Of a stretch of DNA of 64,000 bases, positions 28,786-37,052 are shown piece after piece (position 1 is the stretch's first letter; each line of letters opens with the position of its first letter). A program made the translations under genes and the position numbers. The stretch covers positions 1 to 64,000 of the forward strand of contig NZ_UEYQ01000014.1 in NCBI RefSeq assembly GCF_900492205.1, written 5' to 3'. The notes beneath the pieces were generated by a model that was not told the origin of the DNA, searched no databases, and worked only from the letters and a program-made list of their open reading frames with translations. This DNA comes from Ciceribacter sp. T2.26MG-112.2 (lineage in GTDB: Bacteria; Pseudomonadota; Alphaproteobacteria; Rhizobiales; Rhizobiaceae).

Positions 28786-30342
28786 ATGAAGACCACGATG
28801 ATCATCGCTTCGACGCTTTTTGCGCTCATGAGCGGCAGTGCCCTTTCCGCCGAGCTGAAGGTCGGCTCGGCCAACATGCCGCCCTATCTCGATCCGGGCC
28901 GCGACCACTCCAACGTCGGTTCGCAGTTCTACTACAACAGCTTCGACGTCCTGATCGACAAGGATTCGGAGACCGCCGAGACGGCGTTCCGTCCGGGCCT
29001 CGCAACCGAATGGAAGCTCGTCGAGCCGACCGTGATGGAGTTGAAGCTGCGCGAGGGCGTGGTCTTCCAGAACGGCGACCCGATGACAGCCGACGACGTC
29101 ATCTTCTCGCTGAACCGTATGCTCAAGCCGACCTTCAAACCCTATATCGTGCGCGCCAAGGACCGTCTGGGTAATTTCGACCGTGCCGAGAAGGTCGACG
29201 ACCACACGATCCGCATCGTCGCCAAGCGCCCCGAGCCGCTCTGGGAAACGCTGATCAACATGCAGCAGCTGATGGTCATTCCGGAGAAATACACCAAGGC
29301 GCTCACCGGCGATCCGAACGTCGCCGAGGATGCCGACTTCGAAGCCTTCTCGCTCGCCCCGGTCGGCACCGGCCCCTACAAGATCGCGCAGTTCGTGCCC
29401 GGCGAAAAGCTCGTCTGGGAGCGCCATGACGCGTTCTGGGGCGACAAGGCGCCCTTCGAGAAGGTGACCGTCTCATACGTTCCGGAAATGGCGAGCCGCA
29501 TCACGGCGCTGAAGAACAAGGAAGTCGACCTCATCACCAACGTGCCGCCGGACCAGCTTTCGACGATCGAGGCCGATAGCAATCTGAAGGTTGCCAGCGA
29601 CGTCACGCCGCTGTTCCACATCCTGATCTTCAACACCCAGAACGACGTGATGAAGGATCCGAAGTTCCGCCAGGCGATCAGCTACGCGGTCGACCGCGAA
29701 ACGCTGAACGAGGCGCTGTGGCTCGGCAAGGCCGTGGTCCCCTCGACCCACACTTACAAGCAGTTCGGCGAACTCTACATGCCGGAGCTGAAGACCTTCG
29801 AATACGACCTGGAAAAGGCCAAGAAGCTGCTGGCCGAATCCTCCTACAAGGGCGAGGAGATCCGCATGGATACTTCGGCCGTCTATTACACCAACGGCAT
29901 GCTCGCCATGCAGGCGATCGCCGAGATGTGGAACGCGATCGGCATCAAGACCAGCATCAATGTCGACGACAAGTGGACGGGCGGCGATCCGACCATGATG
30001 GTGCGCAACTGGTCGAACCCGATGTACTTCGCCGACCCCTTCGGCTCGTTCGGCGTGATGTGGGCACCGGAAGGCCCGTCGGAAGGCGAAGGCCGCTTCA
30101 AGACCGACGAAGCCTATGCCAAGACCTGGGAGAAGTTCCGCTTCTCCGAAAAGGTCGAGGACCGCAAGGCCGCCTATGCCGAGCTGATGGATCGCATCAA
30201 GCAGGATCCGCCGATGCTCGTCCTCTATCAGCCCTACGAATCCTGGGCGATGCAGAAGGGCATCCAGTGGGCTCCGAAGCCGGGCCACATCCCTTACGTG
30301 CTCGACTTCCGCGCCGGCTCGATCTCGGTCGCTTCCAACTAA
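28786..30342 (+). CDS. Extracellular solute-binding protein, family 5
   Basis: A 518-residue periplasmic binding protein with a signal peptide (ending SGSALSA). The family 5 pattern is clear: FRPGLATEWKLVEPTVMELKLREGVVF, NGDPMTADDVIFSLNRML, and FRQAISYAVDRETLNEALW. CGGAGA lies 5-10 bases before the ATG. Ligands of the family range from peptides to opines. The metallophosphoesterase next door suggests a phosphoester cargo, but the ligand cannot be read from the sequence. Confidence 0.9.
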   Translation: MKTTMIIASTLFALMSGSALSAELKVGSANMPPYLDPGRDHSNVGSQFYYNSFDVLIDKDSETAETAFRPGLATEWKLVEPTVMELKLREGVVFQNGDPMTADDVIFSLNRMLKPTFKPYIVRAKDRLGNFDRAEKVDDHTIRIVAKRPEPLWETLINMQQLMVIPEKYTKALTGDPNVAEDADFEAFSLAPVGTGPYKIAQFVPGEKLVWERHDAFWGDKAPFEKVTVSYVPEMASRITALKNKEVDLITNVPPDQLSTIEADSNLKVASDVTPLFHILIFNTQNDVMKDPKFRQAISYAVDRETLNEALWLGKAVVPSTHTYKQFGELYMPELKTFEYDLEKAKKLLAESSYKGEEIRMDTSAVYYTNGMLAMQAIAEMWNAIGIKTSINVDDKWTGGDPTMMVRNWSNPMYFADPFGSFGVMWAPEGPSEGEGRFKTDEAYAKTWEKFRFSEKVEDRKAAYAELMDRIKQDPPMLVLYQPYESWAMQKGIQWAPKPGHIPYVLDFRAGSISVASN

Positions 30343-30354
30343 GCTCTGATACTG

Positions 30355-30378
30355 CCGGGCGGCCCCTTCGCCGCCCGG
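30355..30378 (+). terminator. Intra-operon hairpin after the binding-protein gene
   Basis: CCGGGCGG (30355-30362) pairs with CCGCCCGG (30371-30378), loop of 8. There is no T tract, and the next gene starts 30 bp later. It may attenuate or protect the 3' end of the binding-protein message. Confidence 0.5.
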
Positions 30379-30407
30379 TTCCACTCCCATTCACAAGCGG
30401 AACTCCC

Positions 30408-31286
30408 ATGGCCACGACACGCCTCTGCATCGTCACCGACATCCATCACGGCAAGGACAACTTCACCAAGAAAGGTTCCTCGGCGCTCACCCTGCTCGAG
30501 GAATTCTCCCGTTTCGTCGAGGCGACCAGGCCGGACGCCGTCATCGACATGGGCGACCGCATCTCCGATTGCGACAAGCAGACGGACAAGCAATTGGAGC
30601 AGGATGTCGCCGCGATCTTTTCTCGCATGAACGTTCCGCGCTTCCACATCTGCGGCAATCACGACCGCGACTATCTGAGCGTCGACGAAAACGCCGCCAT
30701 CCTCGGCCAGGATCTCTCCAGCACGACGGTCGACATGGGCGACTGGACGCTGGTGATCTGGCGGGCCGACGCGAAGATCCACAGGCCGGGCGGTTTCATC
30801 CTGCCGGAGGCCGACCTGCTCTGGCTGGCCGGCGTGGTGCGCAACGCGACGCGTCCACTGGCGATCTTCAGCCACGTTCCAGTCTCGGGTCATTCCCAGG
30901 CCGGCAATTACTATTTCCAGCGCAATCCGGACGCCTCGACCTATCCGGGGGCCGCCGAGCGGGTGCGCGCCATTCTCGCCGGAGCCCGCGTGCCGGTCGC
31001 CTGCTTTGCCGGCCACGTGCACTGGAACACGCTCACCATGGTCAATGGCCAGCCGCATTTCACCCTGCAATCGCTGACCGAGACCTTCACCACCCATCCC
31101 GAGCCCGCCGGTTCCTATGCCCTGCTCGAGCTTTCCGAGCGGATTGACTGGACCGTGTTCGGCAAGGATTCCATGCGGGTCTCGCTCGATGCCGAAGAGA
31201 CGGCACGCCGCTGGATTGAACCGCTGCCGCCGTTCCACGAGCACCCGGAGATCCGGCTTCGCCATCTCCAGCAAGCGGCCGAATAG
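30408..31286 (+). CDS. Calcineurin-like metallophosphoesterase inside the ABC operon
   Basis: A 292-residue phosphoesterase without a signal peptide, so cytoplasmic. All metal-binding motifs are present: TDIHHG (residues ~9-14), MGDR, CGNHDRD, FSHVP and AGHVHWN. The family cleaves phosphomonoesters and phosphodiesters including cyclic nucleotides and glycerophosphodiesters. It is placed between the binding-protein and ATPase genes, with 2 bp to the latter, so it very likely processes the imported compound. This mirrors the logic of agrocinopine uptake, where import and a phosphodiesterase are linked, but it is not that system by sequence. Confidence 0.88.
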   Translation: MATTRLCIVTDIHHGKDNFTKKGSSALTLLEEFSRFVEATRPDAVIDMGDRISDCDKQTDKQLEQDVAAIFSRMNVPRFHICGNHDRDYLSVDENAAILGQDLSSTTVDMGDWTLVIWRADAKIHRPGGFILPEADLLWLAGVVRNATRPLAIFSHVPVSGHSQAGNYYFQRNPDASTYPGAAERVRAILAGARVPVACFAGHVHWNTLTMVNGQPHFTLQSLTETFTTHPEPAGSYALLELSERIDWTVFGKDSMRVSLDAEETARRWIEPLPPFHEHPEIRLRHLQQAAE

Positions 31287-31288
31287 GT

Positions 31289-33106
31289 ATGACGATGACC
31301 GACAATGCCAGAACCCCGCTGCTCTCGGTCGAGAACCTGTCGGTCTCGTTCGGTCCGGCCCACACGCCGCTGGCTGCGGTTCAGGATCTCTCCTTCGATC
31401 TCTTTGCCGGCGAGACGCTGGCGATCGTCGGGGAATCCGGTTCCGGCAAGTCGGTCACGGCCCTTTCCATCCTGCGCCTCATCGAGCGGGAGGGCGGGCG
31501 GCTCGACAAGGGCCGTATCGCCTTCCGGCTCGATGATGCGAGCGTCGTCGATCTCGCCGAAAGCAGCGAAGCGCAGTTGCAGCGCATCCGCGGCAATTCC
31601 ATCTCGATGATCTTCCAGGAGCCGATGACCTCGCTCAATCCGGTGCTGACCATCGGCGACCAGATCTGCGAGACCTTGATCCATCACAAGCAGCTGTCGC
31701 CGAGCCAGGCGCTGCGCGAGGCACGCGATCTTCTCGACCGCGTCCGCCTCTCCGACCCCGGCCGCCGTCTGTCGCAATATCCGCACGAGCTTTCGGGCGG
31801 CATGCGCCAGCGGGTGATGATCGCCATGGCGCTGGCCTGTTCGCCACGGTTGCTGATCGCCGACGAGCCGACGACGGCGCTCGACGTCACCATCCAGGCC
31901 GGCATTCTCGATCTCATCCGCGAATTGCAGCAGAGCAGCGGCACGGCGGTCGTCTTCATCACCCATGACATGGGAGTTGTCGCGGAGATCGCCGACCGGG
32001 TCGTCGTCATGCGCCAAGGCAGAATGATCGAGACGGCCGACACCGGCATGCTGTTTCGCCAGCCGCGCGCCGACTATACCCGCCAGTTGCTCAATGCCGT
32101 GCCGAAGCTCGGCTCCGGCGCCCCCGTCTATGCCGCGCCACGCTCCACGACGGGCGAGGAGGCGCGCCGGAATGAAGAGGGCCGGGCCGCCGAAACCGTG
32201 CTCGAGGTCAACAATCTCGTTACCCGGTTTCCGATTCATAAAGGCATGCTGAAACGGCTCGTTGCACGGGTCCATGCCGTCGAGGATGTCAGCTTCACCC
32301 TGCGCGCCGGCGAGACGCTCGGCCTGGTCGGCGAATCGGGCTCCGGCAAGTCGACCATCGGCCGTTCGGTTCTCAAGCTCGTAGAGCCGGAAAGGGGCAG
32401 CATCCTCTTCGCCGGCAAGGACCTCATGCCGCTTTCGCGTCGCCACATGCGGCCGATGCGGCGGGACCTCCAGATGATCTTCCAGGACCCCTATGCCAGC
32501 CTCAATCCGCGCATGTCCGTGGCGGAGCTGGTAACCGAACCGCTCATCATTCACACCGACCTCAACGCGCGTGAACGGCGCGACATGGCGGTGGAACTGC
32601 TGGCCCGGGTACGGTTGCCGGCCGCCAGCATCGATCGCTTTCCCCACCAGTTCTCCGGCGGCCAGCGCCAGCGGATCTGCATCGCACGCGCGCTGTCGTC
32701 GAAGCCGCGGATCATCGTCGCGGACGAGGCGGTGTCGGCGCTCGACGTCTCGGTCCAGGCGGAAGTCATCGACCTGATGCAGGAACTGCAGCGCGAGGAC
32801 GGGATCGCCTATCTCTTCATCTCGCATGATATTGCCGTGATCGAGAAAATGAGCCACCGCGTGGCCGTGCTCGACCAGGGCCGGATCGTCGAGATCGGCG
32901 CGACGGACGATGTCCTGCAGCGGCCACGGCATGATTACACGCGCCAGCTGCTCGATGCGGTTCCGGTCGCCGATCCGAGCCGCCGCCGCGAGCGCGCCTC
33001 AGCCGCCCAGATCGAGCGCAAGACCCCGATCCGCCCCGTGGGTTATCGGCCGGTGGCGAGCGAGTATCTGAGTGTCGGCGCAGATCACCTGGTTCTCGCG
33101 CAATAG
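31289..33106 (+). CDS. Fused double ABC ATPase, DppD-DppF type
   Basis: A 605-residue ATPase with two complete nucleotide-binding domains. The first has Walker A GESGSGKS near residue 48 and signature LSGGMRQRV. The second has GESGSGKS near residue 348 and FSGGQRQRI. Each carries the oligopeptide-type domain with Walker B DEPTTALD and DEAVSALD. The fusion replaces separate dppD and dppF genes and completes the importer. It starts 2 bp after the phosphoesterase stop codon. A strong terminator lies at 33241. Confidence 0.92.
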   Translation: MTMTDNARTPLLSVENLSVSFGPAHTPLAAVQDLSFDLFAGETLAIVGESGSGKSVTALSILRLIEREGGRLDKGRIAFRLDDASVVDLAESSEAQLQRIRGNSISMIFQEPMTSLNPVLTIGDQICETLIHHKQLSPSQALREARDLLDRVRLSDPGRRLSQYPHELSGGMRQRVMIAMALACSPRLLIADEPTTALDVTIQAGILDLIRELQQSSGTAVVFITHDMGVVAEIADRVVVMRQGRMIETADTGMLFRQPRADYTRQLLNAVPKLGSGAPVYAAPRSTTGEEARRNEEGRAAETVLEVNNLVTRFPIHKGMLKRLVARVHAVEDVSFTLRAGETLGLVGESGSGKSTIGRSVLKLVEPERGSILFAGKDLMPLSRRHMRPMRRDLQMIFQDPYASLNPRMSVAELVTEPLIIHTDLNARERRDMAVELLARVRLPAASIDRFPHQFSGGQRQRICIARALSSKPRIIVADEAVSALDVSVQAEVIDLMQELQREDGIAYLFISHDIAVIEKMSHRVAVLDQGRIVEIGATDDVLQRPRHDYTRQLLDAVPVADPSRRRERASAAQIERKTPIRPVGYRPVASEYLSVGADHLVLAQ

Positions 33107-33240
33107 CGCAATAGCAAAGCCCGTCCGCTTGGGGGGCAGACGGGACGGATCGCTTCAAGACCGCACTCATGCGAGCCGGACACGTCAAGACAAGGCGAGC
33201 ACGGTTCGCACTGAGGTTTCGATCTCCTTGAAAGGGCGGC

Positions 33241-33273
33241 AAGCCGGAGAAGGTCATGAACCTTCTCCGGCTT
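33241..33273. terminator. Strong bidirectional hairpin
   Basis: A perfect 14-bp stem pairs 33241-33254 with 33260-33273, loop CATGA, followed by CTTG. It lies between the fused ATPase gene and the convergent copper-binding gene. Confidence 0.8.
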
Positions 33274-33277
33274 CTTG

Positions 33278-33610
33278 CTAGGCTGCCATGCGCTCGCAGC
33301 TCTCCGCACACCGACGGCAGGCTTCTACACAGCTCTGCATGTCGCCGACGCGTTCGCAGTCTCTAGCGCACTCGCGGCATATCTCCGCACATTCTCGACA
33401 GGTGTGCTTGTGATGCTCGGTGCCGATCAGCATGAAATGGGCAGAGGTCCGGCAAATTTCGGCGCAAGCCATCATGAGCGTGAAGTGCTTCGGCTCCGTG
33501 TGTTTGCCACCCATTTCGAGGCAGTGCCCCATCGCCATCGAGAGACATTCACTGTAGCAGGACAGGCAGTTGTCGATACATTCCTTCATTTCCGGGGACA
33601 TGTGATGCAT
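33278..33610 (-). CDS. Cys-rich four-helix copper-storage-like protein
   Basis: A 110-residue protein with 16 Cys in CxxC and CxxxC spacing along helices (CIDNCLSCYSEC, CRECAEICRECARDC, CVEACRRCAESC). The pattern resembles Csp-type four-helix copper-storage proteins, in which many Cu(I) ions sit in the core. There is no signal peptide, so it is a cytosolic (Csp3-like) form. GGAG lies 7 bases before the ATG. It could buffer copper, which nosZ also needs. Confidence 0.85.
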   Translation of the reverse strand: MHHMSPEMKECIDNCLSCYSECLSMAMGHCLEMGGKHTEPKHFTLMMACAEICRTSAHFMLIGTEHHKHTCRECAEICRECARDCERVGDMQSCVEACRRCAESCERMAA

Positions 33611-34012
33611 GGCTCACTCCTTCACTTCCTTGTCGACCACAGACCGACAGTTCGATTTGCTCAGTCTGATCATCGAAGATTTCCGGGCGGCGATTTTCGA
33701 CTCGTCATCGCCGCCGAAGGGCTCATCGGAGAACCAAGGAGGTGCCGAAAAGTTCCGCAGCACCAATTTGCGTGCGTCTGCCGACCACGCGCGTTACGGT
33801 TCAACTCGACAAGAACCGTCAATTCGCCGAGCCGAGCGGTGTTCATCGCTTCAGTGGGCGATCGTGTCCCGCCGGGGCGGTTTATCCTGTCCGACCGGGC
33901 TTCCGTCCGTTCTCCGGATTTCGATCGTGGCTGGCCGGAATGCAATTGACCCGGGTCCCGCACGACTGCGGAACCCGGGCCCAGAGCGGTCGGATCGGTT
34001 CGCTGGATCCGT
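33611..34012. other. Gene-free stretch with an inverted repeat
   Basis: No convincing gene. An 11-of-12-bp inverted repeat (33951-33962 with 33967-33978) may end the leftward tautomerase transcript. An open frame covers much of the region but has no ribosome site and atypical composition. Confidence 0.4.
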
Positions 34013-34231
34013 TCAGCCTGTCGTGGGGCCGGCCAGCCGCGCGCGATAGTCGAGCACCGGCAAGCCGCCGACGCCCCAGTCTTCGGTCTCGACCTCGTCG
34101 ATGACGACGAAGGTGGTGGCCGGCGATTTGTTGAGGACCCGCACCAGAAGGTCGGTCACGCCGGCGATCAGTTCCGCCTTCTGCGCCGCCGTCGCGCCTT
34201 CACGGGTAATTTTCAGGTTGACGTAAGGCAT
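34013..34231 (-). CDS. 4-oxalocrotonate-tautomerase-family protein
   Basis: A 72-residue protein starting MPYVNLKITREG; the catalytic N-terminal Pro is at residue 2 after Met removal. KSPATTFVVIDEVETEDWGVGG matches the family's C-terminal half. Members isomerise enols or dehalogenate small acids. Its ATG overlaps the upstream stop by one base (TAATG), so it is translated together with the NTF2-like gene. Confidence 0.85.
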   Translation of the reverse strand: MPYVNLKITREGATAAQKAELIAGVTDLLVRVLNKSPATTFVVIDEVETEDWGVGGLPVLDYRARLAGPTTG

Positions 34232-34614
34232 TAGTGAACCTCCTCGGAAAAGTGAAAGACCTTCGAGATGATCTGCCAGCGATCCTCGATGTAGATCAGC
34301 GACAGGAAATCGATGAAGTGCCGCGAGGCGATGGAACAACGCAGATTGACCCGCGCCGTCGCCGGCCCGGCGAACTCGATCGAGACGATCTCGTCCGTGC
34401 GGCTCTCTCCACGCGAGGCGGGGGAGGGACGATGGTCGACGACGTCGAAATAGGTGTTCATGTCGCGGTGGAGCAAAGTCCCGTCCGACACGGTCACATA
34501 CTGGGCAAGCGGGTGAAAGACCCGACGAAGGCGATCGGTATCCGAATGGTGGAGACCTTCGAAATAGGTCTCCACCACCGATGCCACCGCCTCCAGGGAA
34601 CGGCGATCGCTCAT
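34231..34614 (-). CDS. NTF2-like / lumazine-binding-type small protein
   Basis: A 127-residue protein of the NTF2-like superfamily. The N-terminal helix is EAVASVVETYFEGLHHSDTDRLRRVF and the C-terminal strand LSLIYIEDRWQIISKVFHF. It resembles the putative lumazine-binding group often found with reductases and GSTs. No active site can be named. It lies between the GST gene (2 bp) and the tautomerase gene in one operon. Confidence 0.82.
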   Translation of the reverse strand: MSDRRSLEAVASVVETYFEGLHHSDTDRLRRVFHPLAQYVTVSDGTLLHRDMNTYFDVVDHRPSPASRGESRTDEIVSIEFAGPATARVNLRCSIASRHFIDFLSLIYIEDRWQIISKVFHFSEEVH

Positions 34615-34616
34615 CT

Positions 34617-35222
34617 TTATACGAGCCCCTCTGCGCGCAGCGTCTTCTGGACGGCAGGACGCGTGGCGACCCTGTCCATGAAGGCCGAAAGGTGCGGCCA
34701 GTGGTTGAGGTCGATGCCGGTGAAGTTGGCCCAGTTGGTGACGACGAAGGCATAGGCATCGGCAATGGTGAAACCGTCGCCGATCAGGAACCGGCGACCG
34801 TCGGAAAGGCGCTGCTCCAGCCAGTCGAATTTGGCCGCGACGGCGTGGCGTGCGGCCGCCTTGCTGCCCTCATCGGCGGCGGGATTGAACAGCGGCCCGA
34901 AAGCGACATGCAGTTCGGTGCCGGTGAAGTTGAGCATTTCCGCCAGGCGTGCGCGCGCGAAGGTGCCGGCCTCGGGCGCCAGATCCCGCCGCCCCTTGCG
35001 GTCGGCAACGTATTGCAGGATCGCCGGCCCCTCCGTCAGGATCTCGCCGTCGCTCTGAAGTGCCGGAACCTTGCCCTTCGCGTTGATCTTCAGGTAGTCG
35101 GCGCCCGATGCGGTGCGCTTCGTCTCGGTGTCGACTGCTTCGATCGAGAACTCGTCGCCGATCTCGTTCAGCACGATGTGCGAGGCCATGGAGCAGGCGC
35201 CGGGCTTGAAGTAAAGTTTCAT
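34617..35222 (-). CDS. Glutathione S-transferase, beta class
   Basis: A 201-residue GST starting MKLYFKPGACSMASHI, with the conserved Cys10 of the beta class. The thioredoxin-fold half ends with GKVPALQ and TEGPAILQYVADR. The helical half follows, with FTIADAYAFVVTNW. It conjugates or reduces electrophiles with glutathione. It is the first gene of the leftward operon and shares a promoter block with the exported MBL gene; the HxlR gene is divergent. Confidence 0.92.
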   Translation of the reverse strand: MKLYFKPGACSMASHIVLNEIGDEFSIEAVDTETKRTASGADYLKINAKGKVPALQSDGEILTEGPAILQYVADRKGRRDLAPEAGTFARARLAEMLNFTGTELHVAFGPLFNPAADEGSKAAARHAVAAKFDWLEQRLSDGRRFLIGDGFTIADAYAFVVTNWANFTGIDLNHWPHLSAFMDRVATRPAVQKTLRAEGLV

Positions 35223-35240
35223 GGGAACTCCCTGTTTGCT

Positions 35241-35327
35241 GTTGCAGGTCCCGTCTAGCTTAAAAGTCACCATAGGTAATCTGGGAACTTGAGGTTCCTG
35301 ACTGAATACGGTATCCCTGCGGTAACC
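35241..35327. promoter_or_regulatory. Duplicated HxlR-associated promoter block, copy A
   Basis: This 87-bp block aligns without gaps to 36862-36948, with about 62 identical positions by eye. It contains the inverted repeat GGAAC-TTGAG-GTTCC (35284-35298 region), GGTAATCT, GGTATCC and GGTAACC. It lies between the GST operon and the HxlR gene. Confidence 0.7.
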
Positions 35328-35352
35328 ACCACCACCCACGGAACGGACGCCC

Positions 35353-35769
35353 ATGCCGCTGAAACGTCGAAAGAACCGCACGCCGACGCCCTTGTGTCCG
35401 CTGTCCGAATGCATGGCCGTTCTCGGCGGCGCCTGGACTCCCAACATCCTCTGGTATCTCTCGTCGGGGCCGCGCCGCTTCTCCGAGCTGCGCGCCGACA
35501 TTCCCCTCGTCTCGGGCAAGGTCATCACGCAGCGGCTGCGGGAACTGGAGGAGCGCGGCGTCATCAGTCGCACTGTCATGCCGACCTCGCCGCCCTCGGT
35601 CGAATACAAGCTGACGGAGCATGGACAGGAGTTCCTGCCTGCCATCCGTGCGATCGTCGATGTCGGCTATCGCCTGAAGGCAAAGCAGAAGGGCGGCACT
35701 GCGCCGCCCTCGGAAACCGTGGAGGTCGAAGACAGCCCCAGCGAGGTGGGACTGCCCGCCGCCGTTTAG
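35353..35769 (+). CDS. HxlR-family transcriptional regulator
   Basis: A 138-residue regulator of the HxlR type with LGGAWTPNILWYLSSGPRRF and the wing (LEERGVISRTVMPTSPPSVEYKL). N-terminal Cys residues (CPLSEC, residues 15 and 20) occupy the region where HxlR members sense quinones or electrophiles by thiol oxidation. It is divergent from the GST operon and probably controls both that operon and itself. Confidence 0.9.
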   Translation: MPLKRRKNRTPTPLCPLSECMAVLGGAWTPNILWYLSSGPRRFSELRADIPLVSGKVITQRLRELEERGVISRTVMPTSPPSVEYKLTEHGQEFLPAIRAIVDVGYRLKAKQKGGTAPPSETVEVEDSPSEVGLPAAV

Positions 35770-35776
35770 GTCGGCA

Positions 35777-36823
35777 TCAAAGGCTCGGCCCGTCGACGCG
35801 AATGCTCTGCTCCATCGCCATGCACTGGTCGTAGATGAAGACGTCGAAGGCCGAGAGCTTGTCGCGCCATTTCGGCGCAAGCGACGCGACGCAGGTCACC
35901 GTCACCCGGTCGATGTAATTGTCGAAGACCGCCCAGGGGTTGGTCTTGTCCTGCGCCCGCATGCCTTCGCCCGGCGTGGTCGAACCCAGCGCCGTCGCGG
36001 CGGCGGCGTGCAGGTCGGTCATGAAGGCCAGCTGCTGTTCGACGTCCGCGCGCGTGCCCGTCCGCCCGACATGTCCGGCGATCAGGCGCGTATAGTCGTA
36101 TTTCGCGTTGATGCCGCCGACGAGATCGAAGACGCCGGGAATGTCGTGGGCGATCGCCATGCGGCGCCACATCATCCAGCCCGGGAAGATGACGTCGACC
36201 AGCATGAGCGTGCGGCTCTTCTCGTGCCAGATCTCGATATTGCCCGGTTCGTGGTTCGGTCCGGAATAGTTGAGCCGCAGGGTCTCGCCGCCGACTTCGA
36301 GAGAGAACGGCTTGTCTGTTCCGTCGAAGACCTCGGTCGGAAGCGGTCGGTTCTTGTCGTTGGCGCGCTGAAGGATATCGCCTGTTTCGCCATGCGCGAC
36401 GATCGTCAGTCCTGGATTCGCCGCAAGCAGGGCTCCCGCATGGCCGATATGATCGACATGCGCGTGGCTGTAGACGAGGTGGGTAATCGGCTGGCCGGGT
36501 GCGATCTCGTTCGCCGCAGCCATTATCCTGTCGCCGATCGTCGGCGGCGCATCGACGACGACCAGGCCGGTGCCCGTGCGCAGGATCATCATCTGGTAGA
36601 TACCTTCGGTGACCATGTAGGCGCCGCCGCCCAGATCCTCGATCCGGTAGCCTTTCTTTGCGTCGACGAGTGGCCCGAGGCCCTCGGCATGGACGGCATC
36701 ATAGGCATCGTTGCGTGCCATGGGTGGCGCGATGTCGGCGGCGCCGTGATAGGGGTGAAGCTCGCCGGCAAGCGCGCTCGTCGCGTAAAGCAGGACCATG
36801 CCCGCCATGAGGGTGGTTTTCAT
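35777..36823 (-). CDS. Exported MBL-fold hydrolase
   Basis: A 348-residue protein with a signal peptide (MKTTLMAGMVLLYATSALA). The zinc site is YSHAHVDHIGHAG, with further candidate ligands in HGE and GHVGRTG. The C-terminal part (after residue ~270) has no motif I know. It is probably periplasmic. Its promoter block is a relative of that of the GST operon, implying shared control by the HxlR regulator. Substrate unknown. Confidence 0.85.
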   Translation of the reverse strand: MKTTLMAGMVLLYATSALAGELHPYHGAADIAPPMARNDAYDAVHAEGLGPLVDAKKGYRIEDLGGGAYMVTEGIYQMMILRTGTGLVVVDAPPTIGDRIMAAANEIAPGQPITHLVYSHAHVDHIGHAGALLAANPGLTIVAHGETGDILQRANDKNRPLPTEVFDGTDKPFSLEVGGETLRLNYSGPNHEPGNIEIWHEKSRTLMLVDVIFPGWMMWRRMAIAHDIPGVFDLVGGINAKYDYTRLIAGHVGRTGTRADVEQQLAFMTDLHAAAATALGSTTPGEGMRAQDKTNPWAVFDNYIDRVTVTCVASLAPKWRDKLSAFDVFIYDQCMAMEQSIRVDGPSL

Positions 36824-36861
36824 CTGACTTCCTTTCGTGGCCGTCAACTCACAGGAGTTGC

Positions 36862-36948
36862 GTTGCACGTCCGGTCTAGCCAAGCGATCACCTAAAGTAA
36901 TCTCAGAACTTATGGTTCCCTTCAGTATCGGGTATCCGCACGGTAACC
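36862..36948. promoter_or_regulatory. Duplicated HxlR-associated promoter block, copy B
   Basis: Ungapped partner of 35241-35327, in the same orientation relative to the leftward gene. It retains GTAATCT, GAACTT-AT-GGTTCC, GGTATCC and GGTAACC. It lies 39 bp upstream of the exported MBL gene. Confidence 0.7.
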
Positions 36949-37052
36949 GTTGTCGCCGGCAGCGGTTCTCTCCCACGCATTCCGAACGGCTTGCCGACGG
37001 TTGGAACCGACGGCCCGGCAGAACGCGCTTCGCACCCTGCCGCGCGGTGCGG

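Noticed and set aside
26754-28877. 707-residue minus-strand frame over the two permease genes
   Set aside because: Composition (His, Arg, Gln, Asp rich) is that of an antisense frame, and the permease genes carry complete motifs.
33609-34049. Plus-strand 146-residue frame in the gap after the copper-storage-like gene
   Set aside because: No ribosome site, poor codon use and no recognisable domain; overlaps the tautomerase gene end.
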